64,000 nt of DNA from Myotis daubentonii (GCF_963259705.1 NC_081841.1:29167358-29231357), one strand, 5' to 3'. Shown: positions 11,306 through 24,050, counted from the stretch's first letter. Notes: a model not told the origin generated them from the letters alone. Numbers and translations: made by a program.

Positions 11306-13349
11306 TAAAGACTATAATGGAAGAAAACAGTAGAAAGTCAGGGATCTGTAATCCTGTGTGAGTGGCCCATCTAAAAACACAGGTGAGTCTTTATTTTCTG
11401 AATTATGTCAATGAAAGTATTTAAATAAATGAAATTGGCAATTTCAAGACCTATACTAAAAAATGAATTCACAATAGAGAGAAGTCCTTCTAATCATCTG
11501 ACCTCCCAAAAAAGTGTTCAAAAAATTTTCTCAGATGACTAAAATCAGTGATTGGCTGGCCCTAGTTCCCACTATTCACTAAATTCACACATTATCGGCT
11601 GAATGTATTCTGTGCTTACTGAACTGCCTTGCATTATCCTGTTTAAGAGTTGTTTACTAATTAAATAATTAGATGTAGAGCGGATTCTGTTTATTGGCAT
11701 CCCTCTGGGACATGGCGACTTGGTCTTGAATCTATTAACTAACTCATACAGTGACAAAGAGTTCTGGAAAAAACCCCAGCATACTAAAGAGGCTTCTTTC
11801 ATTTTATATTTCCTCATCCGATTCAAATTTTGAATCTGTAATAAGTACAATCTGAGAATCCAGAAGAAGAGCGCGTTTTACATATAAAGATCTTGGCTAA
11901 CCTTCAGTCATTGTTCTTTGTTGATTTAATATAAGCATAGCTCCTTTGACTTTCTGTTTGGTCTCTCAGGACTAAGCTCTACAAGGATTACTTGAACTCT
12001 CAAGTTCAGAGCCTCAAGTGGATGTTGCATGTAAATGCAGAATCACATGGAACAATGGGGTCTTGGAGCCCACAGGGCCAGATCCCTGAGCTCAGAATTA
12101 GTTCCTTTCAAACAAGCCCTCTGATAGAATTCTTAAGATGGCACCAGGACCCAATGCTGTGACTTGTGGGATGGAGACACTGGTTCATTTGTTGAATGGG
12201 GTATAATTATAGAAAGTTTCCAAATGTCGGACACAGAAGCTCTGGAAAATAGGTTTCCCTGAAGACATATGAATACCATAGAAGTTTATACAGTATCAGG
12301 TTCTAAATAATACCTTTTACCTGTAAACTAAAACTTATGTTTCTTACAAAGATGTTTCACATACAAATATATATACACAGTTCATCTTGGTGAAAATAAA
12401 AATATTCTAGTAATCATATTTTATAATTTGAAATTTATCATCCTATTTTCCCCTCTTGTACTTATTATTTCACTAATGCCAAGGAATGGATCAATTCCAG
12501 GATTGAGGTTGGCACCTAATAAATATTTTATTAATCGGTGAATTGATTGATTCTGCCAACCAAGGAAAACAGTGGCTGATATGACTCTACTTAATATGTC
12601 TTTCAAGTAACACAACTTATTCCTATAACATCAGTCTTTACTTCCAATTAAAAAAGAAAATACCAAAGTTATTGAAGAGTAGAATTATTTCTCATTCAAA
12701 AGGATATATAATTTTAAAAACAATACATCATTCCAGAAATTATTCAAACAAAGTGGAGTGATTTGCTTTACCCTATTCATTAAGCAACCACTAAGATGAA
12801 TTCTACATTGACCCAATAGGTAGATAATTATTTGCTATAAAGTTTTTCTAAAAGAAAATTTAGGTTGAAATGAGAATTATGTATATAAATAAATCTTGCT
12901 TTATGATGATACATATAGTTAGTAAAAATAGCTAACATGGCCTACATAAATCTACATTAGAGAACTGTTTTGTTCAGTGTATTCATAAATCATCAGGAAT
13001 TGGAAGTTAAAATTAAACTTAATAATTTAACAGTACACTATAAGAGCATATAACAAGCACAAAGAATGATAGAGAGAAAATGAATGCAGTATTTCTATGA
13101 TGAAAAAAACAACACATGCATAAATTGATTGTATCTGCTTGGTCTAGTCCAGCTGGTGCCAGCACATTTCATATTATGATGATGTGCTGTAATGAAAACT
13201 TTGGAATATTTGGAGTGTTCACCTAGGGCTTTTTCCTCTCTTTCCTTTATATAATTCTGATTTTGACTTGGTCTGCATCAACCCCTGTTAAATGTCTAAA
13301 CAAGACATTCACTTTGTAGGTATAGAGATCCACTGAAAGTTTTTAATCT
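11306..13349. other. AT-rich intergenic sequence
   Basis: No supported gene or bounded transposon. The longest frames (64-92 codons, minus strand) have no recognisable domain. Confidence 0.5.
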
Positions 13350-15000
13350 AGGGGAGAATCATGACACAATTTGCATTTTATAATGTTTTGCCTGCTATTT
13401 TTGATGGCAGATTGACCAACTAAAATGTTGTAATGCTAGAGATGATGCAGGTAGAGAAGGAATAGAGGAAATGAAATGGTGCTTGTAAGGAAAATTATTT
13501 GCACAACTGGGTTAGCAACTAGAAATAGGAAGTGAAGGAAAAAAGAGGATTTTAAAAGGAGTAAGCAGGTTTTTGTTGTTTTGGGATATGTGTGTGTGTG
13601 CATGCCTGCACACCTGTTTTATATACTAACTGTACCTATTTCAAGTTCCCAAAAATAGTGCCTGGAACACAGAAATCACTCACATATTTACTGAAAAAAA
13701 AAAGAATAAATGAATAGATGGTTTAGGTAACTAGATAGATGGTGGTGCCATGTGAGATGTAAAGGCAGCAACAGGGTGGGGATAAAAGTAATAGAATGCT
13801 TACTTTTAGAAATCTGAAGTTTTAGGGAACTTTGAAATATCAATTTAGAAATACGGGGCATCTGGATAAACAGCTGCAAACCACACGATATGGAGAAAAG
13901 TATGGGCTGAAGAGTTTGGAAGTTGTTAGCATATAGGTGTGGTTAAATTGGTGATTGTGGTTTAGATTATCTCAAAAGCATATGGTGAGCAAAGGAAGAG
14001 TATGGGGCCAAAGACAAATATCCAGAGAATGTTAATAGTTAAGGAGTGTGGAGGGAGAAAGGAAATTGCAAATGACAGTAAGTGTTCCAAGAAGTAAGAT
14101 TACTAGCAGTACAAGATGTTGCAGAAATCCAAAGTAAAGTGGTTTCTAGAAAGAAAACATGAATAATATTGCTAAATGCGCAAGATAGGATGAGCACGAT
14201 TTACACTAGATATTTGGCAAGTGACAAGTTGTCCATTCATTCTTTCATTTTCATTCATTTCGTGGGCTGGCATTTTGCTCGGGACTGGTGCTACAAGTTA
14301 TACAAGTCAGACATGCTTCCTGCCGCAAAGATTTTACAATCTTGTGTAAAAGAGAACACATGATAGCATTGTTTTATTTATCCATTTATTACGGAACAAT
14401 AGATTTTATTAAGAAAAACATGATTTTATAATAGAGTTATGGAGGGATGGAGAGGTCATAGACATAAGCTAGAATAAAAAGAAAATTTTCTCTAGGGAGA
14501 TAGCCTTCTGGCTGGGACCTGAAGCATGGGGACAGGCCAGCCATGGATAGATCAGATGGAAGAGGATTCTGGGCTGAGAGAGAAAATTAGTTCAAAGACC
14601 CTGGGGCAGAAGTGTGCTTGGCAAGTTCTAGCAAATGAAAGGAAATGAATGTGGTGGAAGCAGTGTAGGCAAGGAAGCAAGTGGCGGGAGATGAGGTCAG
14701 TGCTCTGCCCTGTAGGGCTTTATAGTTCAGATTAAGGAATTGGGGTTTTTCTAAGTACAAGAATACAAAGGGGTAAGGAATCGTTTTTATAACATTTTAA
14801 ATATGATCACAAAGAGAGGCTTAAAAATAGACAAAGTTGGAAGTGGGCAGACTGGTTCGAAAATGGCGGTCATTGTCTGGGTGTGACGCTGGTGGCTTGG
14901 ACAAAGTGATCCTCCTGGGGAAAGAGAAGAATGGACAGATTTGAGCTCTATTTTGGAGTAGGGCTTATAAAATTGGTACATGTAGATTGAGAGTCAGATT
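13350..15000. repeat. Fragments of an old interspersed repeat
   Basis: Two stretches (about 13380-14100 and 14430-14760) contain purine-rich wording, such as CCCTGGGGCAGAAGTGTGC and GAAGCAAGTGGCGGGAGATG, common to a widespread old mammalian interspersed repeat that also appears near 42570-43860. I cannot name the family with confidence, and the limits are approximate. Confidence 0.35.
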
Positions 15001-15211
15001 ATCTTAAAACAATTTCCAGCTTTTTGAAAGCACATATGGAATTGAAACATATGAACAGTCTCTTAGCTTTAGTTAACATAAATGAATTGAATGATTAAAA
15101 TGCACTAATACATAGAAAAACTCTATCATAAAATTCCCAACTGTGAATTTAATTGTATTCCAAGGCACATTACTTTTATTTAACAATTAAAGATACATAT
15201 AGGTAAAATTT

Positions 15212-15295
15212 TAAAATGTTTATTTATTGATTTTAGAGAGAGAGGAAGGGAGAGACAGAGAAAGATTTATTGTTCCACTTATTTATGCATACATG
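15212..15295 (-). mobile_element. Truncated Ves-type SINE tail
   Basis: Only the 3' half of a Ves SINE on the minus strand: TTTATTTATTGATTTTAGAG, GAGGAAGGGAGAGACAGAG. The tRNA-like head is missing. Confidence 0.7.
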
Positions 15296-15344
15296 ACCAG
15301 GGCAAAGGTGAATTTCCTGTATAATAAATAAAGCCTATAAACCA

Positions 15345-15580
15345 TTAAAAAAAAGAAAGAGACACAAGGGGCAGGATTATACAGAGGAAAGACCAATGTG
15401 ACTACACAGCGAGCAGGTGGCCATCCGCAATCCAGAGAGAGAGGTTTCAGAGAAAACCAACCTTGTCCACACCTCGGCATTGGACTTTCAGCCTCTAGAA
15501 CTGTGATAAAATAAACCTTTATTGTTTAAGCCCTCCAGTCTGTGTTATTTTGTGATGGAAATCCTAGACAACTATATAAA
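15345..15580 (+). repeat. MaLR/MLT1-like LTR remnant
   Basis: Resembles the 3' half of an old mammalian MaLR-type LTR: ACCAACCTTGTCCACACC, GGACTTTCAGCCTCTAGAAC, an AATAAA signal, and TTTAAGCCCTCCAGTCTGTG, ending near GGAAATCCTAGACAACTA. Identified from memory of the family's typical 3' wording. Confidence 0.45.
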
Positions 15581-16035
15581 CCTCTTACTCATCAGCAGTT
15601 ACTCCCCAGGCCCATGTCCCACAGTTCCTGGCAATCACTAATATATGTTTTCTATCTCTTTGGATTTGCCTATTCTGGATATTTTAGATCAGCGGTTCTC
15701 AACCTGTGGGTCGCGACCCCTTTGGGGGTCCAATGACCCTTTCACAGGGGTCACCTAAGACCATCGGAAAACACATATATAATTACATATTGTTTTTGTG
15801 ATTAATCACTATGCTTTAATTATGTTCAATTTGTAACAATGAAAATATATCCTGCATATCAGATATTTACATTACAATTCATAACAGTAGCAAAATTATA
15901 GTTATGAAGTAGCAACGAAAATAATTGTATGGTTGGGGGTCACCATAACATGAGGAACTGTATTAAAGGATCGAGGCATTAGGAAGGTTGAGAACCACTG
16001 TTTTAGATAAATGAAATTATACAATTAAAAATGCC
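15581..16035 (-). repeat. L1M-like 3' region, split by the SPIN element
   Basis: The segments 15581-15689 and 16009-16035 read as one old L1 3' region once the intervening DNA transposon is ignored: TTTGCCTATTCTGGATATTTT joins on to GATAAATGAAATTATACAAT, as in old L1 3' UTRs seen in antisense. Confidence 0.6.
15690..16000. mobile_element. SPIN-type hAT transposon, non-autonomous
   Basis: 311-bp element with terminal inverted repeats CAGCGGTTCTCAACCT (15690-15705) and AGGTTGAGAACCACTG (15985-16000), matching at 15 of 16 positions when inverted. It is flanked by a perfect 8-bp duplication, TTTTAGAT, at 15682-15689 and 16001-16008, as hAT transposases make. The ends and the interior (GGTCGCGACCCC, GGGGTCACC) match the SPIN family as I remember it, which is known from horizontal transfer among mammals and other tetrapods. 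It has no transposase gene and would have been mobilised by a full-length copy elsewhere. Confidence 0.92.
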
Positions 16036-17107
16036 CAATTTATAAAACCTTAGAGACGAAGTTAGTAGAGGTAGATTGCATAGCTGGCCTGGACAAAGGA
16101 TTCAGAGCACGGAGACAAGAGCAGCACCATGAAGGCCACTGAAGGCTAGTGGTGCAGAGATGAACCTGCTGATCCTAAGAAGGGAGCGAAACTGAAAAAG
16201 CATCACCCTCACAAATGGCTGAGTAACTACTTTCCCAACACATCTGCTCAGCAAATTCCAGCACAAAATAAATACTCTAATGGGATTTATTTGACCTCTT
16301 TTGAGATTTATATGATGTCTTTGGGATAATACTATGGTGCCCCCCACTTATCAATACTGCAAATCTGTCCTTTGAGAAATCTGCTTGAACTCCTTGTCTG
16401 ATCATCAGTGTTTTACTTGATCAGCTTCCTTTCTCATTTGCTTCAGAGACTATTCCAAAAATTCCCCCTTTCCTAATCTCCCTACCTAACTTCCTTTACT
16501 CTCACAGTTGGCATCCCAGATCTGCCTGAGGACTTTATGATGCTGTTCAATTTCTTACCTCACTAGCTATGTTCATTATTGCTAGCACAAGCATTCTCTC
16601 ATCTTCTTTTACAGTCTCAGAGGCTATGTTCTTCCTCATTTTCAAGACCAACAACTTACTTCTATCACCTTATGTCCTCTTTGGGTTATTGTTCCAACTG
16701 TCTTCTCCTCTCCTTTCTATCTTTAAACACCATACTATACCGGGCTCCAATCTCAAGTCTTTCTCATCAACTGCAACAACCTCTTCCCTTGATTCAAATT
16801 AAACTATTAGTTTCTTCAATATTCATCCAAAAATTTTGAGATACATATATACTCACATATTCATATATATTCATCCACAATCTGACACCATTTCTTCCTG
16901 CTTACATCCATGTCTCACATCTGGTCTTGCTACAATCAATAAGGATTCCTAACTGTCAAATTTAATAAGTGGTTTGTAGCTTTTATTATATCAAAATTTT
17001 TTTGCTACAAATTCTTGATTGTGAAGATCATCTTCTTTTTATTTTTAAATTATTAAAGTTGCTGTACTCTGTATTGCCAGTGTCAGATTTTTCAGTATCC
17101 TTCTTAG
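16036..17107. other. Intergenic, with pyrimidine-rich stretch
   Basis: 16380-16830 is pyrimidine-rich on the plus strand and may be an old LINE fragment, but I cannot name it. The two overlapping 77-86-codon frames there are by-products of that composition. Confidence 0.4.
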
Positions 17108-17293
17108 GCACTTTATTTATTACTTATTTATTTTTATATTTTTTATTGATTTCAGAGAAGAAGGGAGAAGGAGAGATAGAAACATCAATGATGAGAGAAT
17201 TACTGATCAGCTGCCTCTTGCATGCCCCACAGTGGGGATTAAGCTCACAACCCAGGCATGTGACCCTGACTAGAATCAAACCTGGGATCCTTC

Positions 17294-17515
17294 TTTTTTT
17301 TTTAATATATTTTATTGATTTTTTACAGAGAGGAAGGGAGAGAGATAGAGAATTAGAAACATCGATGATGAGAGAAACATCGATCAGCTGCCTCCTGCAC
17401 ATCTCCTACTGGGGATGTGCCTGCAACCCAGGTACATGCCCTTGACCGGAATCGAACCCAGGACCCTTCAGTCCGCAGGCCGACGCTCTATCCACTGAGC
17501 CAAACCGGTTTTGGC
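17294..17515 (-). mobile_element. Younger Ves SINE nested in a Ves
   Basis: Nearly full-length minus-strand Ves: poly-T, TATTTTATTGATTTTTTACA, GAGAGGAAGGGAGAG, ACATCGATGATGAGAG, GACCGGAATCGAACCC, ending CCACTGAGCCAAACCGG. The flanking 17-bp duplication CAAACCTGGGATCCTTC (17277-17293 and 17516-17532) is perfect, so this copy is younger than its host. Confidence 0.95.
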
Positions 17516-17556
17516 CAAACCTGGGATCCTTCAATCTACAGGCTGACACTCTATCC

Positions 17557-17776
17557 CAGGGGTGGGCAAACTTTTTGACTCGAGGGCCACAGTGGGTTCT
17601 TAAACTGGACCGGAGGGCCGGAAAAAAAGCATGGATGGAGTGTTTGTGTGAACTAATATAAATTCAAAGTAAACATCATTACATAAAAGAGTACGGTCTT
17701 TTTTTTTTTTTTTTTTAGTTTTATTCATTTCAAATGGGCCGGATCTGGCCTGCGGGCCGTAGTTTGCCCACGGCTG
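17557..17776. mobile_element. hAT-type MITE nested in the Ves
   Basis: 220-bp element with ends CAGGGGTGGGCAAACT and, inverted, CAGCCGTGGGCAAACT (14 of 16 match). Flanked by 8-bp duplications CTCTATCC (17549-17556) and CTCGATCC (17777-17784), derived from the tRNA-like head of the host SINE. Internal poly-T at 17699-17717. No coding capacity. Family name not assigned. Confidence 0.88.
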
Positions 17777-18009
17777 CTCGATCCACTGGGCCAAACCAGC
17801 TGGGGCAGCACCTTATTTTTAATATGTCCTTTAAATATTGGTATTCTCAGTCTTGGACCATGATGTGTGTTTTCTTCAAAATTTTATACAGTATATTTCT
17901 ATTGCTGTATATAATCTCAGAGTTCCAATTATCACTTACATATGGTTGACCCCCAAATTATATATAAATTTATATATCATCTACTTCATTAAGATTTCCA
18001 GTGGACCTA

Positions 18010-18376
18010 TCCTATGCAATAAAAGGCTAATATGCAAATAGACTCAACGGTGCAACGACCAGTTGCTATGACATGCACTGACTACCAGGGGACAGACACT
18101 CAACACAGGAACTGCCCCCTGGTGGTCTGTGCGCTCCAACAGGGGAAGTGCAGCTAAGCCAGTAGCCAGGTTCAGGGCTGGTGAGTGCAGGGGTGGTGGC
18201 AGAAGTCTCTCCCATCTCTGTGGCAGCTCAAAGGATGTCCTACTGATAGCTTAGGCCCAAGGAGCAGGCCTAAGCCATCAATCGGACTTCCCCCAAGGGC
18301 TCCCAGATTGCGAGAGGGTGCAGGCTGGGCTGATGGACTCCTTGGAGTTCACACATTTCGTTCACCGGGCCTCTAG
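18010..18376 (+). mobile_element. Non-autonomous Helitron (HeliBatN type)
   Basis: A|TCCTATGCAATAAAAGG at 18010; ends GGGCCTCTAG at 18376, followed by T. One perfect CTCF-core match (CTGCCCCCTGGTGG, 18112-18125); the first partner is degraded (CTACCAGGGGACAG). The terminal hairpin is degraded. The element's last bases form part of the target duplication of the next hAT element. Confidence 0.9.
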
Positions 18377-18378
18377 TA

Positions 18379-18611
18379 CAGTGATGGCAAACCTATGACA
18401 TGCGTGTCAGAGGTGACATGCGAACTCATTTTTTTGGTTGATTTTTCTTTGTTAAATGGCATTGAAATATATAAAATAAATATCAAAAATATGTCTTTGT
18501 TTTACTATGGTTTCAAATATCAAAAAATTTCTATATGTGACACGGCACCAGCGTTAAGTTAGGGTTTTTCAAAATGCTGACATGCCGAGCTCAAAAGGTT
18601 CGCCATTACTG
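18379..18611. mobile_element. hAT-type MITE inserted at the Helitron 3' end
   Basis: 233 bp; ends CAGTGATGGCAAACCT and, inverted, CAGTAATGGCGAACCT (14 of 16). A perfect 8-bp duplication CTCTAGTA flanks it (18371-18378 and 18612-18619) and includes the Helitron's terminal CTAG. It therefore inserted after the Helitron. Non-coding, AT-rich interior. Confidence 0.92.
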
Positions 18612-18639
18612 CTCTAGTATTAGTGTATCTTAATAACAT

Positions 18640-19475
18640 ATTTGCCACATCTAAACATAATGTCTCCCATAAACCAGCTTTCTCCTTATGTAGCTATTTC
18701 TTAACTAGCTACATAATAGCCTGTCTGACATTTGGTATTAGAGAATAACTTGCGATTTCTCCCTTACCCTATCACTCACCATATGTAGGAATATCTACTA
18801 CATATGTCTTGTCTTTGTTGCCTCCTTATCAACACTGTGGTCACAACTCTAGGCCAGATCTCTGTTATCTCTGAACCACAGTAAGAGCCTCCTAACCATG
18901 ACTTTTATCACTAGTCTCTCCCACTTTCCTTATTTTCCTGGAGTGTTTATTCCATCGTCATCCTTCTTCCCTCCCCACCTCCCCTGCCAACACCCAGAGC
19001 AGATCTACTCCATATCCTACACACGAGAGCATTTAAGGCTCTCTGTGATGTGCTCAGGGCCTTCAGTTGTATTGTCATCCTTTGCTACTCTCTACCTCGC
19101 TCTCTACATTGCTATGACCTAAATTGCTTATGTGCCTCACAAAAGCTGATCTACAGTGGTTACTTAAAATTTCCCTCTGTTGTAAAACTACTTCCCACCC
19201 TTCAATATTCAGCGTTCAGGCATCATCTCCAAAACAACTTTCCAATTCTTCCTTCTATGTCCCCGGTTTGTTGGTGCTCTTTCTCTGTATTTCCTATATC
19301 ATTCTCTGCAGAAATGTATGTCTTTGTTCACCATATTCAAATATGTGATACATACACATATACACATCTCTATCCATTAGAGCAAGGACCTTGAGGGTAA
19401 GAATTGTGCCTTTTCTCCAGAAATTGTCATAGTGCCTAAGGCTCAAGAGAGACTAAAAATATTAATTGAAAAAAA
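18640..19475 (+). repeat. L2 LINE 3' region, old
   Basis: Reads in order like the L2 3' end: TCAGGCATCATCTCC, the ATTAGAGCAAGGACCTTGAGGG phrase (corresponding to the usual 'gagctccttgaggg' motif), TTGTCATAGTGCCTAAG and a short ATTAATTGAA end. Heavily mutated; its 114-codon frame (19050-19394) is not a gene. Confidence 0.6.
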
Positions 19476-20989
19476 AGAGACATGAATAGAGGATATACAT
19501 AGAGTTGTGGTTGCTAGGGCTTTGGGTAGATACTTTGCCAAAAATACCAATAAAACAAAAAAAAATATTTCTGGAGTACTCTCTGATCCCTGCCCTTTCA
19601 TAATTAGAAACTCTTTCCTTGGTTTATGCTTTTATTTCATGTTAAGAGCCTCCTGGCTGCTGCAGGCACTTAAGTTCAGAAGGAAAAGCAGCGCGGTAAA
19701 GGAGGTGCCCCTGTGGAAGGCGATGGCTCCTAGGGATGTGCACCAGACCTAAGGCAGCAGCACTGAAGGAAGGAAATATTTCCTAAGTCCTAGTATAGTG
19801 CAAGTGTGTTAGGAAATGTGCTTTTCAGTGGGTGAAATGGGAGGACTGCAGGACAACGACCACACGCTTGCTAGATGATTGCTTTCTTAACTATTTTATT
19901 CCGGCAAAAAGGTTCAAGAATATATTTTGTTTCCTTTCGCTTATTAGCCAATGCACATTAAATTTTAAGCAACCCAAAAGGAAAGTGATGCCCTGCTTTT
20001 GTGCCTTTGGTGGGGCTTTCTATAGAACTGCAGATGGAATGATAGGTCAATAAAGAGATGTCTCACACACAGACCTAGACTGGCTGACCAACTGACAATA
20101 GGATCAGATTGTGCAAGTTTGAAGGAGAGGGATAAGAAGGTATAAAACAAAACAAAACAAAATAAACAAACTAAGAGGCAAGTACTTGTACACAGAAAAT
20201 ATATGCATATATATCTAGGATGAAAAAGAGATCCCCAGTCAAAAAACGTTTAGTCTTAAGTGTCTACACAAATCAATAAAAAATGTAGAGCCTGTGCTAA
20301 CTGATGTCTTCACAGAGGCCCCGGTCCCCTCCCTTCCTGAGTCTCAAACCCGACCATCAATGGCACTAATGTCATGTATTCTGTCTATTAAATTTAGAAA
20401 AGGATTGTTCTGTCTACCTGCATGAAAAATTCATCGCTCTCTGTACTGTAAGTGGCTCTGTGTTTAATACAGGTATATCTTACTTGTCAAATTGCTTTTT
20501 GGGTTAAGAATTTTTTTTTTAATTCCCCGCTGTTATTTATTATCTTATTACATTTTTAACTGTTGATGTTTATTTTTTATTTGACATTCCATGAATTTTC
20601 TCTGGGCCTGCTTTTTTAGCCCTGCCTGATGTTTTATAACATATTGATTCCCAATATTTCAAACCGACCCACTGTTGATATGAGGATCACACTGGGAAGT
20701 AAGAGGTTTACATCTCGCTATGAATAGCAGATAAATGAAATAATAAAGGTTGTCAAAAGCTGAGGAATAAAGTAAGACAGTTCTTGTTTGCTCTTGAGGA
20801 TATATTGCTATGGAGCTTAGAACCAGCTGACTTCATAATGCACAAGGAGTGGGATGGTTCTGGGTAGCAGACTACTCTTTTAGACATTTGATATAGTAAA
20901 GAAGAATTTTACAAAAAATACTATTCATAATAGAGTCCTTAATATTGTTCCATCGTGAAGTACTTTATTGAAAATGAAAAACTTACTAT
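19476..20989. other. Unique intergenic sequence
   Basis: No supported gene. An (AAAAC)n-like A-rich stretch lies at about 20145-20170. Nothing else recognised. Confidence 0.5.
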
Positions 20990-21225
20990 ATAGAATCTGG
21001 AGACTGAGTGCTTAAGTTCCTATCCTCTCTAGGCTTTTTAGTTCTATGACCTGACCTTCAACAAGTCGTTTAGCCTGTCAGTGTCCTAGGTTACACACCT
21101 ATAAAGTGCAAATGATAATAATAATACATCTATGATTGCTATGAGGCGCAACAGAGCTAAAGCAAGTATGCATTTAGAACATCTGGTGCATAATAAGTGT
21201 GTAATAAATTTTAGTTATTGTTTTT
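20990..21225 (+). repeat. MIR SINE fragment
   Basis: Order of motifs fits plus-strand MIR: CTATGACCTGACCTTCAAC, CAAGTCGTTTAGCCTGTCAG, ACCTATAAAGTGCAAATGATAATAAT, GATTGCTATGAGGCG, TGGTGCATAATAAGTGTGTAATAAATTTTAG. Ancient and diverged. Confidence 0.75.
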
Positions 21226-23386
21226 ACTATTGTAATTAGTCACAAGGGAATTGCCTATGTAAAAATCTTGTAAGTAGAGGCATATTCCTTTAAACTTATT
21301 TCTTTATTTCTTTTTGAAATAAGCATATTTAACCCATAAAAATATCATTAATTGTCTATTTCTTCTGATTTAAGAAATGATATATCTCTTTTATCACACT
21401 AGCCTCAATTTCCAGGGTAGATTTGATTTCCCTTCAAAGAACTTAACTCATACTCTTTCATGGCACTTGCCATGATGTATCATAATTATCAACTTACATA
21501 ACTATTTCCCCAAGGAGGATGTTCATTGCTTAAGGACAGGGGCAATATATTATTCTTAGTTTTTCCTTCAGGAGGGAGAAGAAGCCTTGGCAAGTAGCGG
21601 TTGTTCATAACATGTTAGCTGAATAATGGATGACTATCCCTAAATAAAATGGGTTCGAGAATTGTGCTTACCTGGACTTGCATTTGTCCTGATCCCTTTG
21701 ACATTAGGCATTGGTCTCAAGTGCTTGGCACTAACAAGTGCTAGGGATTTAAAATTTGTTTTAATATGATTAAAAAAAACAAATAAAAAAAGAATGATGG
21801 CACAGGTATATTCTGTAGCTCTCTTAAAGTATACAAAAATTCTATTTTTATGCTATTCAAAATAGTACTGAAAGTCAGGTTTAATAAATAAACAAATAAT
21901 TGAGTATGACCTTTACTTCTCTAAGTTTGTATGTGAAAACAGTACTGTTGTTTCTAAATATTCCACTGGTTTTAATATCAAAAGACATACATTGACTTAG
22001 GATCATGCTCAATGACAAACTTGACTGAAACACAGGACATTCCCAATGGAAGATGATGAGTGAGAGGATCAGATAAACAGTGGGCCTTCCTATACAGATA
22101 CTGGTGGGCAATTTCAGCAAGAGACCACTCTGTGATATGATGAATCACAAAAACGATGAATTTGAACATGATCTCATATAAGAATTAACTAATATTGGCA
22201 ATTAGAAATTACAAATTGGATACAATAAGTTCTCTATGGCATTATCTTCTGCTTAAATATTCTCTGTTTCAAAGATGTAGGTGGTCTCATGCTCATATAT
22301 GAAAGAAGAAAACATCCATTATAATCTCCTCCTATTTTTTTTTTCTTGAAGCTGATTCTTGGCAAGGGCATATGCTAAAACTTATTTCAAAAGTGAAATG
22401 CTCAACTGGCAGATATAGAATAATATGCATATATAATAATAAAACCTGATTGGTCTTCAAAAAGAGGCAAGCTATGCTTATTATATTGAGTTGAATATAC
22501 CATATAGCGGTAATAATAAAAGTAATTTGGAGTTAATAGAAGAAATCTGTACACATACAAATAAAAAGACATCAGTACTGATTGTGCCTTGCTAAAGTAT
22601 ATATAGACGTACATATATGCATATATTCCATACATTGAGGTTGAAAGCTAGTTAAAGTCACATTTGGCTTTATTCAGTGTTTCGTTGCCAGCTGCTTTTC
22701 TTTTTGTATATTGTGATTAATTTCATTGTCACTAGATTTTATGTTTCTGAAAGAGTCTTTGACTGAACTGAGTCAGAAACTAAGAAGGAAACGAGGAATC
22801 TAAGTTGTTGGAACATTCTATATTATAGTCTGATCTACTCACTTAAATTCTATGGTCAGATAAAGACCATGAAAGGAGAATAAAACATAATGACAGCATT
22901 TTTGCTTTTCAAATGAAACTCCTTACAATGGTGCAGTTTCTGAATTTTTTTTGTTCTGTATTAATATACATTTCTGAGCTCTTAAACTTCTGAGAAAATG
23001 AATTAAAAGGGATATGCTTTCTTGATTGGTATGTGAGAAACCCCATGGAATGTGTAATACAAAAAGCTACATAGGCAAAATGTTTTATAAGCATGTTTAA
23101 AAGGGGAATCTATCAAGCCATTTCTATATGCTCCTGATTGCTGGCTTGTGTGCTGTGAAGAACAAAACTTCAGCTCAAAATGCAAATCATACAGGAATCA
23201 TAAAAAGGCACAACCCAACCCTGCTATCACAGTAATTAAGATTTTCAAAGTAAAATTATTTTCTTCTTTTTTTCCCTTCTCTCACTCTCTCTCTAAAAAA
23301 GAAAGAGGCAACTTAATGGGCCTAACAATTTGGGGATCCTTTTAATCAGGGATGTTGCAGGTAAAATTTATGGCACATTTGTTTAA

Positions 23387-23421
<35 letters not shown>

Positions 23422-24050
23422 TTTTTGGTGCTATTAAGTCCCTCCCTTAATTAAGCCTTCTGGGGCTTCAATGTGTTGATCTCATTTTAAACCAAGCTCA
23501 GCACAATTAGACACACTGAGAAGATGGGAGATAAGCAGTGTATACAAAAACATTTCACACGCAAATGTTTCATCCTGCAAGGCCCCGATTTTCTCTTACC
23601 ATTTTTGAAAATCTGGGCTCAAATAAAGAAAAGAAAAAATTGATTATTTCCAGCTTGTCATACATCTCATTTGGAGTGGGTTAGACCTCCCCATTCACAA
23701 TTACCACTAGTTAATCTTATCAGAGAAAAATTCAATTACATTTATCAAGGTTATTCCATAGACTCAAGCGATTGCTTTAAAAAAAAGAAGAAGAAGAAGA
23801 AGAAGAAGGATTTTAGTGTTAAGAATGTTGGCATTATGTGTTCCCTCAACTTTAAAATAAAAATAAATAATTAAGTCTTGCTTTTACATCCATTTTATTA
23901 CTATAGACTTGCCATAAAGTCACATTTGACAGTTTTGTTAAAAGGATTATTAATACATAGATTATGGAAGTTTAGGAGGGAGGCTCATAACTGTTAATAG
24001 ACTTCAATTCTCAGCCTACACTGACATTTTAAAAAATCTAGTTTCAAATT
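21226..24050. other. Mostly unique sequence, old L2 tail and simple repeats
   Basis: About 21440-21640 resembles an L2 3' end (CTTAAGGACAGGGGCAATAT and downstream). A (TA)n run lies at 23389-23419 and a GAA-type run at about 23780-23810. Stretches near 22650-22760 and 23420-23560 are compositionally mixed, non-repetitive and could be conserved, but nothing in them can be named. No gene supported. Confidence 0.45.

Larger units (their letters stand above)
17119..17807 (-). mobile_element. Ves-type SINE interrupted by two later insertions
   Basis: The host SINE lies in three pieces: 17119-17293, 17533-17556 and 17785-17807. Together they read as one minus-strand Ves: ATTGATTTCAG, the ATCAATGATGAGAG box, CTGCCTCTTGCATGCCCC, CTAGAATCAAACC and CACTGGGCCAAACC. 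Likely outer target duplication: GCACTTTATTT (17108-17118) and GCACCTTATTT (17808-17818), one mismatch. It was hit first or second by another Ves and by a hAT element. Confidence 0.88.

Noticed and set aside
17124..17445. Overlapping frames of 92 and 158 codons
   Set aside because: Both are translations of two nested SINEs.
17294..17515. tRNA gene in the Ves head (B-box GGTTCGATTCC in inverse)
   Set aside because: The tRNA-like head of a SINE lacks a full cloverleaf and has an A tail and target duplication.
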